Positions 54,831-64,000 of a DNA stretch of 64,000 bases are shown here, one piece after another. A program made the translations under genes and the position numbers. The stretch's first letter is position 1. Each line of letters begins with the position of its first letter. The stretch spans positions 3,038,001 to 3,102,000 of the forward strand of contig CAWCNI010000004.1 of assembly GCA_963796915.1 (NCBI GenBank), read 5' to 3'. The stretch is from JAENWD01 sp963796915. GTDB taxonomy: Bacteria; Acidobacteriota; Vicinamibacteria; Vicinamibacterales; JAENWD01. The notes under the pieces are model-generated. The model was not told the origin of the DNA. It was given only the letters and a program-made list of their open reading frames with translations, and made no database searches.

Positions 54831-56121
54831 GTGGCGGCAGCCATCCCGACGCGCCTGACCCGGTCGCTGCCGGCGCCGCTGGCAGTGGCGCTGGCGCTGC
54901 GGCTGCTGTTCTCGCTGGTCTACTGGGTGGGCCAGCCGCTGACGCACGACGAGCAGGAGTACCTGGGCCTCGGGCGGCAGCCTGGCGGCGGGCCGGGGAT
55001 TCGCATACGACGAGCCGGCCAGCGCCGGTGACACGCCTGAACGGTTCGGGCGCGCGCCGCTCTACCCGCTGTTCGTGTCCGCGCTCGCACATCGCGCCGA
55101 CGCTGCGGCCGTAGTCACGGCGGTGAAGATCGCGCAGGCGTTTCTGGGCACGTTCGCCGTGCTGCTGATTGCGGTCCTTGCGGGCCGGCTCGGGGGATCG
55201 GCAGCGGCGGTGCCCGCAGCCTGGATCGCGGCAGTCTATCCGCCGCTCATCTGGACAACCGGGTTCATCTGGTCCGAGACGCTGTACTCAGTCCTGGCCC
55301 TCGGCAACGTCCTGTTGCTCGGCACGCTGATCGACGGCCCCGCCGCGACCCCGCGGGTGACCGCCCGAGCGACGCTGCGATGGCTCGTTGCAGGTCTGGT
55401 TGGCGGGCTGGCGGCTCTGACACGACCCGCGCATGTGTTCTTTCTGCTGCTCGTCGGGCTCTGGCTGCTCTACACGCGGCGGCCTCTGTGGGCTGTCGTC
55501 GTCGCGGTTGGCGCGCTGCTGGTGGTGGCGCCGTGGACGGCACGCAACTACGCGGTGTACGGGCGCCCGGTGCTCATCGCGTCGGAGGGCGGCGTCACGT
55601 TCTGGACCGGCAACCACCCGCTGGCGATCGGGGAGGGCGACATGGCGGCCAACCCCGCCATAAAGCTGGACAACCGCCGGGTGCGATCGGCACACCCTGG
55701 CCTGTCGCCTGAAGAGCTCGAGCAGGTGTACTACCACGAGGCGTTCGACGCCATTGCTGCGCGGCCCGGCTGGTGGCTCGCGCTCGAGGCGAAAAAGCTG
55801 TTCTATCTCGCAGTGCCGATTGGCCCGTCCTACATGCTGCACTCGCGACTGTATCGAGTCGCCACGTGGGCGTCGTACGGGCTGATCGTCATTCCGGGCC
55901 TGGCGGGCCTCCTGTGGGCCGACCGGCGGGCGACGCGGACGTTGTGGCTGCTGATGGCGTCGGTCGTGCTGGCCTGCCTCATCTTTCTGCCGCAGGAACG
56001 GTTCCGGATCCCGGCGATCGATCCGGGCCTGATCGTCGGCACCGCCTACTGCCTGGCCCTCTGGTTCAGCAGGCACAGCCGAATTCCCGCGGGTCACTGG
56101 CCTGATGCCCCCGCTCCCTGA
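54831..56121 (+). CDS. GT39/ArnT-like membrane glycosyltransferase, one frameshift
   Basis: From GTG 54831. The first piece has LAVALALRLLFSLVYWVGQP and then THDEQEYLGLGR, where the acidic pair DE fits the catalytic site of the GT39/ArnT clan. The frame changes near 54982; one extra C there explains it, after which SLAAGRGFAYDEPASAGDTP continues. About nine membrane helices follow. Repaired length is about 429 residues. Substrate is expected to be a polyprenyl-phosphate sugar made by a nearby GT2. The stop overlaps the next start by 17 bases. Confidence 0.8.
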
Positions 56122-56848
56122 CAAAATTACGCCGATGCTTCTCGTCGTCATTCCAACCTACAACGAACGCGACAACCTGCCCGGGCTGGTCCGTGAGCTC
56201 CTGGCGCTGCCAGACACGAACGTGATGGTCGTGGACGATCAGTCACCGGACGGGACAGGCCAGCTGGCCGATGGCCTGGCCGCGGAATTCCCGGGCCGCA
56301 TCGAGGTCGTGCACCGTACCGGCCCGCGCGGCCTGGGGCGATCCTACGTGGACGGACTGAAGCGGGCACTGAACGGACCGGCCGATCTGATCTGCCAGAT
56401 GGACGCGGACTGGTCGCACGACCCGAAGTACCTGCCGGCCATCGCCTCGGCGTGTGCCAATCACGACGTCGTGATCGGATCGCGCTACCTGCATGGCGTC
56501 TCGGTGGTGAACTGGCCGCTGCGCAGGATCATCCTGAGTGCCTTCGCCAATCGCTACATCCGGGCCATCACCGGCCTGCGCGCCCGCGACTGCACGAGCG
56601 GCTACCGCTGCTGGCGTCGCGCGGCGCTGGCGCAGCTGCCCCTGGACACCGTGGTGTCCGACGGCTACGCGTTTCTCGTCGAGCTCCTCTACGAGGCGCA
56701 CAGGCGCAGCGCACGGATCGGCGAAGTGCCCATCATCTTCGTCGAGCGCAAGATGGGAGTCTCCAAGCTCTCGGGCAACGTGCTGCTCGAGTCCGGCCTG
56801 ACGCCATGGAAGCTTCGCCTGCGATCGCTCTGGCGGAGCCCTGCGTGA
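56105..56848 (+). CDS. Dolichol-phosphate-mannose-synthase-like GT2
   Basis: 247 residues from ATG 56105, or ATG 56135. The GT-A domain has LLVVIPTYNERDNLPGLVRE (about 12-31), MVVDDQSPDGTGQLADGLA, GPRGLGRSYVDGLKRAL (about 72-88), the metal site QMDADWSHDPKYLP (about 97-110) and TSGYRCWRRAALAQL. It has no membrane helix, like the bacterial and archaeal soluble Dpm1-type polyprenol monophosphomannose synthases. It would make a polyprenyl-phosphate hexose that the neighbouring membrane transferases could use. It ends in a GTGA overlap with the next gene. Confidence 0.88.
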   Translation: MPPLPDKITPMLLVVIPTYNERDNLPGLVRELLALPDTNVMVVDDQSPDGTGQLADGLAAEFPGRIEVVHRTGPRGLGRSYVDGLKRALNGPADLICQMDADWSHDPKYLPAIASACANHDVVIGSRYLHGVSVVNWPLRRIILSAFANRYIRAITGLRARDCTSGYRCWRRAALAQLPLDTVVSDGYAFLVELLYEAHRRSARIGEVPIIFVERKMGVSKLSGNVLLESGLTPWKLRLRSLWRSPA

Positions 56849-58113
56849 CGCCACAGCGCGTCGTGATGGTGGCCACGTCGTACCCGCGCTTCCCCGGCGA
56901 CACCATCGGCACCTTCATGGAGCCCATCGCCCGGGGGCTGGCGGCGCGCGGGCACGACATTCACATGGTGCTGCCCTGGCACCCGCAATGGTCCCGTCCC
57001 GAGGCCGAGAACGGCGTCACCTACCACTTGTTCCGATACGCGCCGACGCCGGCCCTCAACGTGTTCGGCTATGCCGGCGCGCTGCGTGCAGACGTGTCGC
57101 TGCGTGGTGCTGCGGTCGCCGCCGCCCCGCTCGCGCTCGTCAGCGGATGGCGCGCGGCACGAGCCGTCGCCCGGCGCATTGGCGCGACGCTGATGCACGG
57201 GCACTGGGTGGTGCCCGGCGGTGCCATCGCGGCAGCCGCCGCGCCGTCGCTGCCGCTCGTCATCAGCCTCCACGGATCGGACGTCTACCTGGCCGAACGC
57301 CACACCGGCGTCCGGCAGGTGGCCGGATGGGCCCTGCGACGCGCGGCCGTCGTCACCGCCTGCAGCGACGACCTCTCCACGCGCGCCGCGGCGCTCGGCG
57401 CCGACGCGTCACGAACGGTGACCATCCCGTACGGCGTGGACACCAGCCGCTTCCATCCCGACCCGCCAACGCGATCGACGACACGGTTGCAGTGGGGCGT
57501 GCCGGCGGAGGCAGAGGTCGTGTTCGCCGCCGGACGGCTCGTCCGCAAAAAGGGGTTCGAGTTCCTCATCGACGCCGTCGCCGCGCTCTCCGCGGCTCGA
57601 CCCCGCCTATGGCTGGTGCTGGCAGGCGGCGGTGACCTCGCCACAGAGCTGAAAGACCGCGTCGCTGCCGCGGGCATCACGCGCGTCGTGATGCCGGGAG
57701 TGCTGACGCAGGATGGCGTCGCCGCGGGCCTCGCCGCCGCGGACGTCGTCGTCGTGCCCTCAGTCAAAGACGACGCCGGCAACGTCGATGGCCTGCCCAA
57801 CGTGGTGATGGAAGCACTGGCGTCTGCGACGCCGCTGGTCGCGACGCCTGCCGGCGGCATCGCCAGGGTGGTCCGCGACGGCGAAACCGGGCTGCTCGTA
57901 CCGGAGCGTGACGCGCGTCGCCTGGCGGCGGCGATTGCCAGGCTGCTCGATGACCCGTCACTGTCGCTGTCGCTTGGACGCGCGGCGCGGCACTGGACGG
58001 AAACAGAGGGCAGTTGGTCGCGGGTGGCGTCGCAGTTCGAAGCCGCGTACGACGAGGCGGTGCGTGACTTGCCCGACCTGGGCGGGCATGCTAGAGATAG
58101 ACGTTTGCCATGA
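56845..58113 (+). CDS. Family 4 glycosyltransferase
   Basis: About 422 residues from GTG 56845 (VTPQRVVMVATSYP), with GGAG six bases upstream and a GTGA overlap with the previous stop; the same frame runs further up but there it is a shadow. Motifs: SYPRFPGDTIGTFMEPIARG (about 10-29), LMHGHWVVPGGAIAAAA, LVISLHGSDVYLAERHT, TIPYGVDTSRFHPDPP, VVFAAGRLVRKKGFEFLIDA (about 223-242) and VDGLPNVVMEALASATPLVA, the E-x7-E region. It is a retaining transferase of the surface-glycan type. Confidence 0.88.
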   Translation: MTPQRVVMVATSYPRFPGDTIGTFMEPIARGLAARGHDIHMVLPWHPQWSRPEAENGVTYHLFRYAPTPALNVFGYAGALRADVSLRGAAVAAAPLALVSGWRAARAVARRIGATLMHGHWVVPGGAIAAAAAPSLPLVISLHGSDVYLAERHTGVRQVAGWALRRAAVVTACSDDLSTRAAALGADASRTVTIPYGVDTSRFHPDPPTRSTTRLQWGVPAEAEVVFAAGRLVRKKGFEFLIDAVAALSAARPRLWLVLAGGGDLATELKDRVAAAGITRVVMPGVLTQDGVAAGLAAADVVVVPSVKDDAGNVDGLPNVVMEALASATPLVATPAGGIARVVRDGETGLLVPERDARRLAAAIARLLDDPSLSLSLGRAARHWTETEGSWSRVASQFEAAYDEAVRDLPDLGGHARDRRLP

Positions 58114-58883
58114 CCGGCCCACAGGCACCCAAGCACGGCGGGCTGAGCGTCTTCTTCCCGGCCTACAACGACAGCGGCACCATCGCCAGCATGGTGATTC
58201 GCGCCGTGCTCACGGCGAGCGCGCTGACACCGGACTACGAGGTCATCGTCGTCAACGACGGCAGCGCCGATGGGACCGCCGAGATTCTGGAGGAGCTCGC
58301 CCGTCTCTACCCGAGGGTGCGCCCGGTCCATCACGAGCGGAATCGCGGCTATGGCGGCGCGCTGCGCACCGGCTTCGCGACGGCGACGCGGGAGTTCGTG
58401 TTCTACACCGACGGCGACGCGCAGTACGACCCGACAGAGATGCGGACGCTGTGGGAGCGCATGGGGCCGGATGTCGACTGGGTCAACGGCTACAAGATCA
58501 GCCGATCGGATCCGATGCACCGCATCGTGATCGGCCGCATCTATCATCACATGGTCAAGCTGCTGTTCGGTCTCAAGGTGCGCGACGTCGACTGCGACTT
58601 CAGGCTGATGCGGCGATCGATCTTCGACCGCGTCAAGCTCGAGAAGGCCAGCGGCGTCATCTGCCTCGAGATGATGAAGAAGTTTCAGGACGCCGGCTTC
58701 CGGGTGGCGGAGGTGCCGGTGCATCACTACCATCGCGCCTACGGCAAGTCGCAGTTCTTCAACTTCCCGAGAATTGCCCGCACCGCGGTCGATGTGATGA
58801 AGCTCTGGGTCGAGCTGGTGGTGGCGCGGCGGCATCTGCGCGAGGCGCCAGCGCCGGTCGCGCCAGGCGAGACCCGCCCGTGA
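58110..58883 (+). CDS. Soluble GT2 glycosyltransferase
   Basis: 257 residues from ATG 58110, in ATGA overlap with the preceding stop. GT-A motifs: LSVFFPAYNDSGTIASMVIR (about 12-31), IVVNDGSADGTAEILEEL (about 47-64), RNRGYGGALRTGFATATREF, YTDGDAQYDPTEM (about 100-112, metal site) and DVDCDFRLMRRSIFDRV. No membrane helix is seen. It most resembles polyprenyl-phosphate-sugar or lipid-linked sugar transferases (DPM1/UgtP-like). Acceptor and donor are not deducible. It is coupled by GTGA to the following epimerase gene. Confidence 0.87.
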   Translation: MTGPQAPKHGGLSVFFPAYNDSGTIASMVIRAVLTASALTPDYEVIVVNDGSADGTAEILEELARLYPRVRPVHHERNRGYGGALRTGFATATREFVFYTDGDAQYDPTEMRTLWERMGPDVDWVNGYKISRSDPMHRIVIGRIYHHMVKLLFGLKVRDVDCDFRLMRRSIFDRVKLEKASGVICLEMMKKFQDAGFRVAEVPVHHYHRAYGKSQFFNFPRIARTAVDVMKLWVELVVARRHLREAPAPVAPGETRP

Positions 58884-59899
58884 CCGGGTCTCACCTCGAG
58901 TTCTACCGCGGCCGTCGGGTGATGATCACCGGGGGCCTCGGCTTCATCGGCAGCAACCTGGCCCGCCGGCTCGTGACGCTCGGGGCACAGGTCATCCTGG
59001 TCGATTCGCTCATCGACGACTACGGCGGCAACCTGTTCAACATCGACGGCATCGCCGATCGCGTGCGGGTGAACATCTCGGACATCCGGACCGCCACCAC
59101 CATGAACTACCTGGTGCGCGATCAGGAGGTGATCTTCAACCTTGCAGGGCAGGTCAGCCACATCGACAGCATGCAGGACCCGCACACGGACCTGGAGATC
59201 AACTGCCGGAGTCAGCTCACGCTGCTCGAAGCGTGCCGTCATTTCAACACGAAGGCCAAGGTCGTGTTCGCCGGCACGCGTCAGATCTACGGCCGTCCCG
59301 ACTTCCTGCCAGTGACTGAAACGCACCTGGTGCGGCCGACCGACGTGAACGGCATCAACAAAGCCGCCGGTGAGTACTACCATCTGGTCTACAACAACGT
59401 GTTCGGCATCCGCGCCTGCTCGCTGCGGCTGACCAACGTCTACGGGCCACGTCAGTTGATCAAGCACGACCGGCAGGGCTTCATCGGCTGGTTCATCCGG
59501 CGGGCCGTGCAGCACGACGAGATCAGAATCTTCGGCGACGGCTCTCAGCTTCGGGACTTCGTCTTCGTCGATGACGCGACGGAGGCGTTTCTGCGTGCCG
59601 GCGCGAGCGACCTCTGCAACGGCGAGGTCTACAACGTGAGCGGTGGCGATCCGATCAGCCTGCGCGAGTTGGCTACGCTGCTGCTCGACGTGGCCGGCGG
59701 AGGGCGCGTCACCTTCGTCGACTGGCCGCCAGAGAAGCGCGCGATCGACATCGGCAGCTTCTACTGCTCCTCTGAAAAGTTCAGCCGCGTCACGGGGTGG
59801 CAGGCCGAAACCGGCCTTCGCGAAGGCCTGTCGCGGACGGTGAGCTTTTATCGCGAACACCTCAATCAGTACGTGCCTGCCGCAGACGGTCAGGCCTGA
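58880..59899 (+). CDS. NAD-dependent nucleotide-sugar epimerase/dehydratase (extended SDR)
   Basis: 339 residues from GTG 58880. The Rossmann part has VMITGGLGFIGSNLARRLVT (about 14-33, NAD site), VDSLIDDYGGNLFNI, FNLAGQVSHIDSMQDPHTDL and VVFAGTRQIYGRP. The place of the catalytic YxxxK reads NGINK (TDVNGINKAAGEYY, about 154-167), so Asn stands where Tyr is expected; two Tyr follow shortly after. The C-terminal domain has RLTNVYGPRQLIKHDRQGF and GDGSQLRDFVFVDDATEA. It should act on a UDP- or dTDP-sugar and feed the DegT enzyme encoded next, two bases downstream. Confidence 0.88.
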   Translation: MTGSHLEFYRGRRVMITGGLGFIGSNLARRLVTLGAQVILVDSLIDDYGGNLFNIDGIADRVRVNISDIRTATTMNYLVRDQEVIFNLAGQVSHIDSMQDPHTDLEINCRSQLTLLEACRHFNTKAKVVFAGTRQIYGRPDFLPVTETHLVRPTDVNGINKAAGEYYHLVYNNVFGIRACSLRLTNVYGPRQLIKHDRQGFIGWFIRRAVQHDEIRIFGDGSQLRDFVFVDDATEAFLRAGASDLCNGEVYNVSGGDPISLRELATLLLDVAGGGRVTFVDWPPEKRAIDIGSFYCSSEKFSRVTGWQAETGLREGLSRTVSFYREHLNQYVPAADGQA

Positions 59900-59901
59900 G
59901 C

Positions 59902-61011
59902 ATGCCGGTCCCCTTCCTGGCGCTCGGTCTCGCCGAGGACGCCGCCGTCATCGAGGCCGCCATCCGGCGAGTCGTGGCGAGCGGATGGTTCATCCTCGGG
60001 CCCGAAGTGGAATCGTTCGAGGACGAGTTCGCGCGAGCATGCGGCGCCCGCCATGCTGTCGCTGTCAACAGCGGGACCGATGCGATCGCGCTAATCCTGC
60101 GCGCGCTCGACATCGGTCCTGGCGACGAAGTGATCGCCCCGCCGCTGACAGCGGCGTTCACGGCGCTTGCCATCAGCATGACCGGGGCGCGGCCGGTATT
60201 TGCCGACGTGGACCGCGAGCGCGGCACGCTTGATCCCGCCGCCGTCGAGTCCGTCATTTCGCCTCGTACTCGTGCCGTGCTGCCGGTGCACCTGTACGGC
60301 CAGGCCGCGGACATGACGCCACTCGAGACACTGGCGCGCGACCGGGGGCTGGCGCTGGTGGAAGACTGCGCGCAGGCGCATCTGGCAACCGCAGGCGGCC
60401 GGCCGGTCGGCACCATTGGCGTGGCCGGTGCGTTCAGTTTCTACCCGACCAAGAATCTCGGCGCGCTTGGCGACGGCGGTGCCGTCGTCACGAACGACAG
60501 CGCGCTCGCTGCCCGCCTGCGCCGCCTGCGCAACGGCGGCCAGGCCAGTCGGTACCAGCACGTCGAGCCCGGCGTGAACTCGCGTCTCGACGAGATGCAG
60601 GCCGCGATTCTCCGGGCGCGGCTGCCACTGCTGGCTGGATGGACCTCGCGGCGTCGCGCAATCGCCGCGCTGTATCGCGACACGCTTGCGGGCAGCCTTG
60701 TCGCCCCGCTTCCTGAATACGACGACGGGCACGTCTACCACCTGTTCGTCGTTCGCACCGCCGATCGAGCAGCCCTCCAGGCGCACCTGGCACAGGCTGG
60801 CATCGGCACCCTCGTGCACTACCCGATCCCGCTGCATCAACAGGACGCGTTTCGCGACGCCCATCACGGGCCATGCCCGCAGGCCGAACGCCTGTGCGCT
60901 GAGGTGCTGTCGCTGCCACTGCATCCGGGCCTGTCCGATGGCGATGTGCGCGAAGTGGCGCGGGCCATTCACGCGTTCGCGACCGACGCGGTCCCGCGGC
61001 GGGACCGATGA
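59902..61011 (+). CDS. DegT/DnrJ/EryC1 sugar aminotransferase
   Basis: 369 residues from ATG 59902. A PLP-dependent fold type I enzyme that aminates a nucleotide keto-sugar. Motifs: FLALGLAEDAAVIEAAIRR (about 4-22), WFILGPEVESFEDEFARACG, VAVNSGTDAIALILRALDIG (about 54-73), PVHLYGQAADMTPLETLA, VEDCAQAHLATAGGRPVGTI and the PLP lysine in FYPTKNLGALGDGGAV (about 180-195). It resembles ArnB, WecE and FdtB-type enzymes. With the epimerase upstream it probably makes an amino sugar for this glycan. The stop overlaps the start of the next gene by four bases. Confidence 0.92.
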   Translation: MPVPFLALGLAEDAAVIEAAIRRVVASGWFILGPEVESFEDEFARACGARHAVAVNSGTDAIALILRALDIGPGDEVIAPPLTAAFTALAISMTGARPVFADVDRERGTLDPAAVESVISPRTRAVLPVHLYGQAADMTPLETLARDRGLALVEDCAQAHLATAGGRPVGTIGVAGAFSFYPTKNLGALGDGGAVVTNDSALAARLRRLRNGGQASRYQHVEPGVNSRLDEMQAAILRARLPLLAGWTSRRRAIAALYRDTLAGSLVAPLPEYDDGHVYHLFVVRTADRAALQAHLAQAGIGTLVHYPIPLHQQDAFRDAHHGPCPQAERLCAEVLSLPLHPGLSDGDVREVARAIHAFATDAVPRRDR

Positions 61012-63552
61012 TCACGGCTGCCCTCACGCTCCTGCTCGTCGGGTACCTGCCCGGCGCTGCGGCCATCCGTATCCCGCTCGGCGATCGTCCGCGGCGTGAA
61101 CGCCTCGACGCCGAGGAGCGCGTGTTCTGGGCCGTCGTCATCAGCGTCGCCTGGTCGCTGGCCATCGCGTTCGCGCTCGCGGCGCTGCATCGCTACAGCC
61201 TGACCAACCTGCTCCTGGCGAACGGCCTCGTCGTGCTGGCAGTCGCGGCGGTGTGGCGCGACCGGTTGCGATACGTCGCGGCCGCTCGCGTCTCGTTGTC
61301 CGCCATCGTCCCAGTGGCACTGCTGGGACTCTGTGCGGCCTTGTACCCCCCACCTGCGGAGTACATCCTCGGCGGGAAGGATCCTGGCGTCTACATCAAC
61401 GCCGGTATCCAGATCGCGCAACGCGGTCGCCTGGTGGCGATCGACGAGACTGCCAAAGCGGTCCCCGACGACGCGCGGCCCTTGTTTTTTCCGCAGTACG
61501 CTCAACCAGCCGTACTACAGCCCGCGGTTCATGGGCTTCTTCCTGCTCGATCCGGCGCGCGGCACCGTCGTCGATCAGTTTCCGCAGCTCTACCCGGCCG
61601 GCATTGCCATCGGGTATGGCGTGGACGGGCTGACGGGGGCGCTGTATGTGGGCCTGCTGGCGGCCGCGCTTGGTGTGGTGGCGTTGTACTTCCTCGGCAC
61701 CAGGCTCGCCGGCCGCACCGCGGGCGCGGCCGCCGGTGCGCTTCTCGCGATCAACATCCTCGAGGTGTGGTACGCCCGCTACCCCAACTCCGAGATGATG
61801 GCGCAGGCGCTGGGGCTCGCCGCCCTGCTCGCTACGGCGCGCGCGCATGTGGACGACGACCCATACTTCGCGCCGGTGGCGGGCGTGCTGCTCGGGCTGC
61901 TCCCCTTCGTCCGCTTCGACGCGGTGCTGCTCGCCGGCCTGGCGACGGCGGGTGTGGCGCTGCACTGGGTCGCAGGTGGCCGGCTTCGCGCGTGGTTCCT
62001 GATCCCGCTCTGCGCCGGAGGCGCCGCGTTTGCCCTCTACCTGGTCGGCTGGCTGACGCCGTACGCCGCGCTCCCCCGCATCTGGCTGGACGTGCACCGC
62101 ACGTCCCTCGCGCTCGGCGGGCTGGCTGCTGCGGTCGGCCTGGCGGTTGCGGCGCGCCTGCGACACGACCTCCGCGTGCGCGCGGTGATCGTCACATGGA
62201 CGCCGCGTGTGCTTCTGACGATCGCGCTCGCGCTCGCGGCCTACGCGTGGTTTCTCAGGCAGCCCGGCGGCGCGCTTGCCGCGCACGATGCCTTCGCCTT
62301 TCGCACCTTCGGATGGTATGTGGCGCCCCCGGCCATTGCGCTCGCGGCGATTGGCCTCGCGCTGCTCATGCTGGGACGGTTCTGGCGCGACCCGTCGTTT
62401 TTCGTGGCGTTCCTCGGCGTGTCGTTCTTCGTCTTCAACCGCCTTCACATCGTCCCCGATCACTTCTGGGCGGCGCGGCGGTTCGTGATGTTGATCCTGC
62501 CGGGCGTGGTGCTGGCAATTGCGGCGGCGCTGGCGCCGGTGACGGGACCCGCAGGCGTCCGCAGTACCGGGACGTCGACGATCGTCCGCCAACTGGTGCG
62601 TCTCTGCCTGCTTGCGCTGGTGGCGGCAAGCTTCTGGTCCGCCACGCGGCCGATTCTGAGCCACGTGGAATATGCGGGAGTGATTCCGCAAGTGGAGAAG
62701 CTGGCCGCGCGCTTCGGGGAGCACGACCTGCTGGTCGTCGAGTCCCGCGACGCCTCCGACCTGCACGTGATCGCGCTGCCGCTCGCGTACATCTATGCGA
62801 AGAACGTGCTGGTGCTGGCCAATCCCAAGCCGGACAGCCTGCGCTTCACCACGTTTTTGAGCTGGGCGCGGGCGAAGTACTCGAACGTCTACTTTCTCGG
62901 CGGCGGCGGCACCGATCTCCTGTCGCGTCAGGTTGCGGTGGAGCCGGTGACGAGCGAGCACTTTCAGGTGCCGGAGTACGAGTCCCTGCGCAACGCCTAT
63001 CCGACGCACGTGCGGCGGAAGGAATTCGACTTCGGGATCTATCGCTTCGTCGACCCTGCGGCGCGCCCGCCGGCCCTCGCGTTCGACATCGGGGCGATGG
63101 ACGACCTGTACGTGGTGCGATTCCACGCCAAGGAACGCGACGCGCACGGCACGTTCCGCTGGACCGGCGCGCAGTCGTACCTGTCGCTGGTCGGCGTCCC
63201 GGCCGACGCGCGAGGGCTGGTGATCTGGATGGAGAATGGCGGGCGATCGTCGAAGGCCCCACCCGCCGAGGTCGAAGTGCTTCTCGGCGACCGCTCGCTC
63301 GGAAAGTTTGCCGTGGGGCCTGAACGGCGTTCCTACGAGTACCCGATTCCTGCGGATCTTGCCGCCGAGCTCTCACGCGACGAAGACGCGACGACGGTCC
63401 GCCTGCTGAGCACGACGTGGAATCCGCACGCACTGACCGGCGCGAACGACGACCGCGACTTGGGTGTTATGGTGGACCGAGTGGAGATCCGCCGCGCGCC
63501 GGCGTCCCCTGATCCGCATGTTCGACGACCTCGACATCCCGAACCGCCGTGA
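61008..63552 (+). CDS. Large polytopic membrane transferase (GT39-like), one frameshift
   Basis: From ATG 61008. The first piece (to about 61490) has five hydrophobic helices and LGGKDPGVYINAGIQIAQRG, a short acidic loop as in GT39/PMT-like enzymes. After a frame change near 61495 the protein continues PYYSPRFMGFFLLDPARGTV, about ten more helices, and a periplasmic C-domain of about 300 residues rich in beta strands (SYLSLVGVPADARGLVIWME). Repaired length is about 847 residues. It probably transfers a polyprenyl-linked sugar. The last residues overlap the next start by 35 bases, so a further indel near 63505 is possible; one base shift would give a TGA at about 63509. Confidence 0.72.
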
Positions 63553-64000
63553 GCGCTGGCTCGTAGGCGCCGCCGATCTCGCGCTTGGCGTCGCGACGCT
63601 GCCTGCCAGGGTCGTCAGGCGCCGTCCGGCTCGCGCTCCGGAGCGAATCCTCCTGCTCCGCCTCGAGCGGATTGGCGATCTGCTGATGTCGCTTGGCGCC
63701 ATCGCCGCGGTCAGGCAACTCGCGGCGGCCGCCGAGATCGATCTGGTGGTGGGCAGCTGGAACGAGCCGATCGCCAGGCTGCTGCCCGGCATGCACGCGA
63801 TCGAGGTCGTCGACGCCCCCTGGCTTGTCCGCGGAGCCGCCGGGAGCTCCGGTCGTCAACTCGCGGCGCGTGGCTGGGCGTGGCGGAGGCGTCGCTACGA
63901 CCTCTGCATCAACTTCGAAGGCGACATCAGATCGCATGGCCTGGCCTGGCTGAGTGGCGCGACGCGGCGCGTGGGCTTCGGCATGGCTGGCGGCGCCCCT
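63518..64000 (+). CDS. Family 9 glycosyltransferase (heptosyltransferase-like), C-terminus beyond window
   Basis: 161 residues are visible from ATG 63518; no stop occurs before the window end. The N-terminal domain has ERILLLRLERIGDLLMSLGA (about 46-65), the typical start of GT9 enzymes. AEIDLVVGSWNEPIARLLPG and YDLCINFEGDIRSHGLAWLS follow, the latter with the acidic acceptor site, and then TRRVGFGMAGGAP. GT9 members transfer heptose, or other sugars, from ADP donors to inner-core LPS or similar lipids. An LPS-like or lipid-linked acceptor is therefore likely for this operon. Confidence 0.82.
   Translation, partial: MFDDLDIPNRRERWLVGAADLALGVATLPARVVRRRPARAPERILLLRLERIGDLLMSLGAIAAVRQLAAAAEIDLVVGSWNEPIARLLPGMHAIEVVDAPWLVRGAAGSSGRQLAARGWAWRRRRYDLCINFEGDIRSHGLAWLSGATRRVGFGMAGGAP

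Noticed and set aside
61396..63147. 583-residue minus-strand frame
   Set aside because: Antisense to the polytopic transferase; composition Arg/His/Gln-rich with no domain.

Overview
The window is a GC-rich bacterial chromosome segment (I estimate mid-to-upper 60s % GC). It has a complete-looking division/cell-wall (dcw) cluster, a mutS2-dnaG-rpoD block, Tat and lipoprotein signals, PKD and ankyrin proteins and many polyprenyl-linked sugar transferases. That suits a Gram-negative environmental bacterium. My best guess is Acidobacteriota (Vicinamibacteria-like). This rests on gene style and on recollection of the short palindromic repeats, not on a marker gene, so treat it as tentative. No rRNA, phage, transposase or CRISPR array is visible.

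Layout. 1-14.2 kb: mostly minus-strand accessory genes (ankyrin protein, amidase, SGNH hydrolase, DinB, GNAT fusion, tandem esterase, HEAT and DUF4304 proteins, VOC proteins, methyltransferase, a decayed vapBC pair, small membrane proteins). 14.3-18.6 kb: citrate synthase, a Cys-rich small protein, a Tat-exported aminotransferase and a cellulose-synthase-like glycosyltransferase. 18.7-27.4 kb (plus): larB, an RNB nuclease, a repeat block, mutS2, dnaG, rpoD. 27.5-28.0 kb: a CAU tRNA followed by four tandem repeats of about 105 bp. 28-32 kb: PKD lipoprotein, membrane protein plus XRE regulator, zinc-ribbon protein, pgeF, acpS. 32-50.6 kb (minus): a large membrane glycosyltransferase and the dcw cluster, read as mraZ-rsmH-ftsL-ftsI-murE-murF-mraY-murD-ftsW-murG-murC-ftsQ-ftsA-ftsZ, without murB or ddl. 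50.8-64 kb (plus): ychF and then at least eleven tightly packed envelope-glycan genes, running off the window end.

How the genes work together. The dcw operon makes UDP-MurNAc-pentapeptide, lipid I and lipid II and builds the divisome. It starts at a clear sigma70 promoter followed by three 10-bp-phased MraZ boxes. The 51.9-64 kb operon combines GT4 and GT2 transferases, a nucleotide-sugar epimerase, a DegT aminotransferase and two large membrane transferases. This is consistent with making an amino-sugar-containing surface glycan on polyprenyl carriers, partly parallel to the arn pathway.

Reading caution. At least 16 genes or parts of genes continue cleanly in another frame, including the essential mraY, murF and murG. 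In mraY, removing one base restores the conserved family sequence. I therefore read most frameshifts as small indel errors in the assembly rather than gene decay. Frameshifted genes are given as single features with approximate break points.
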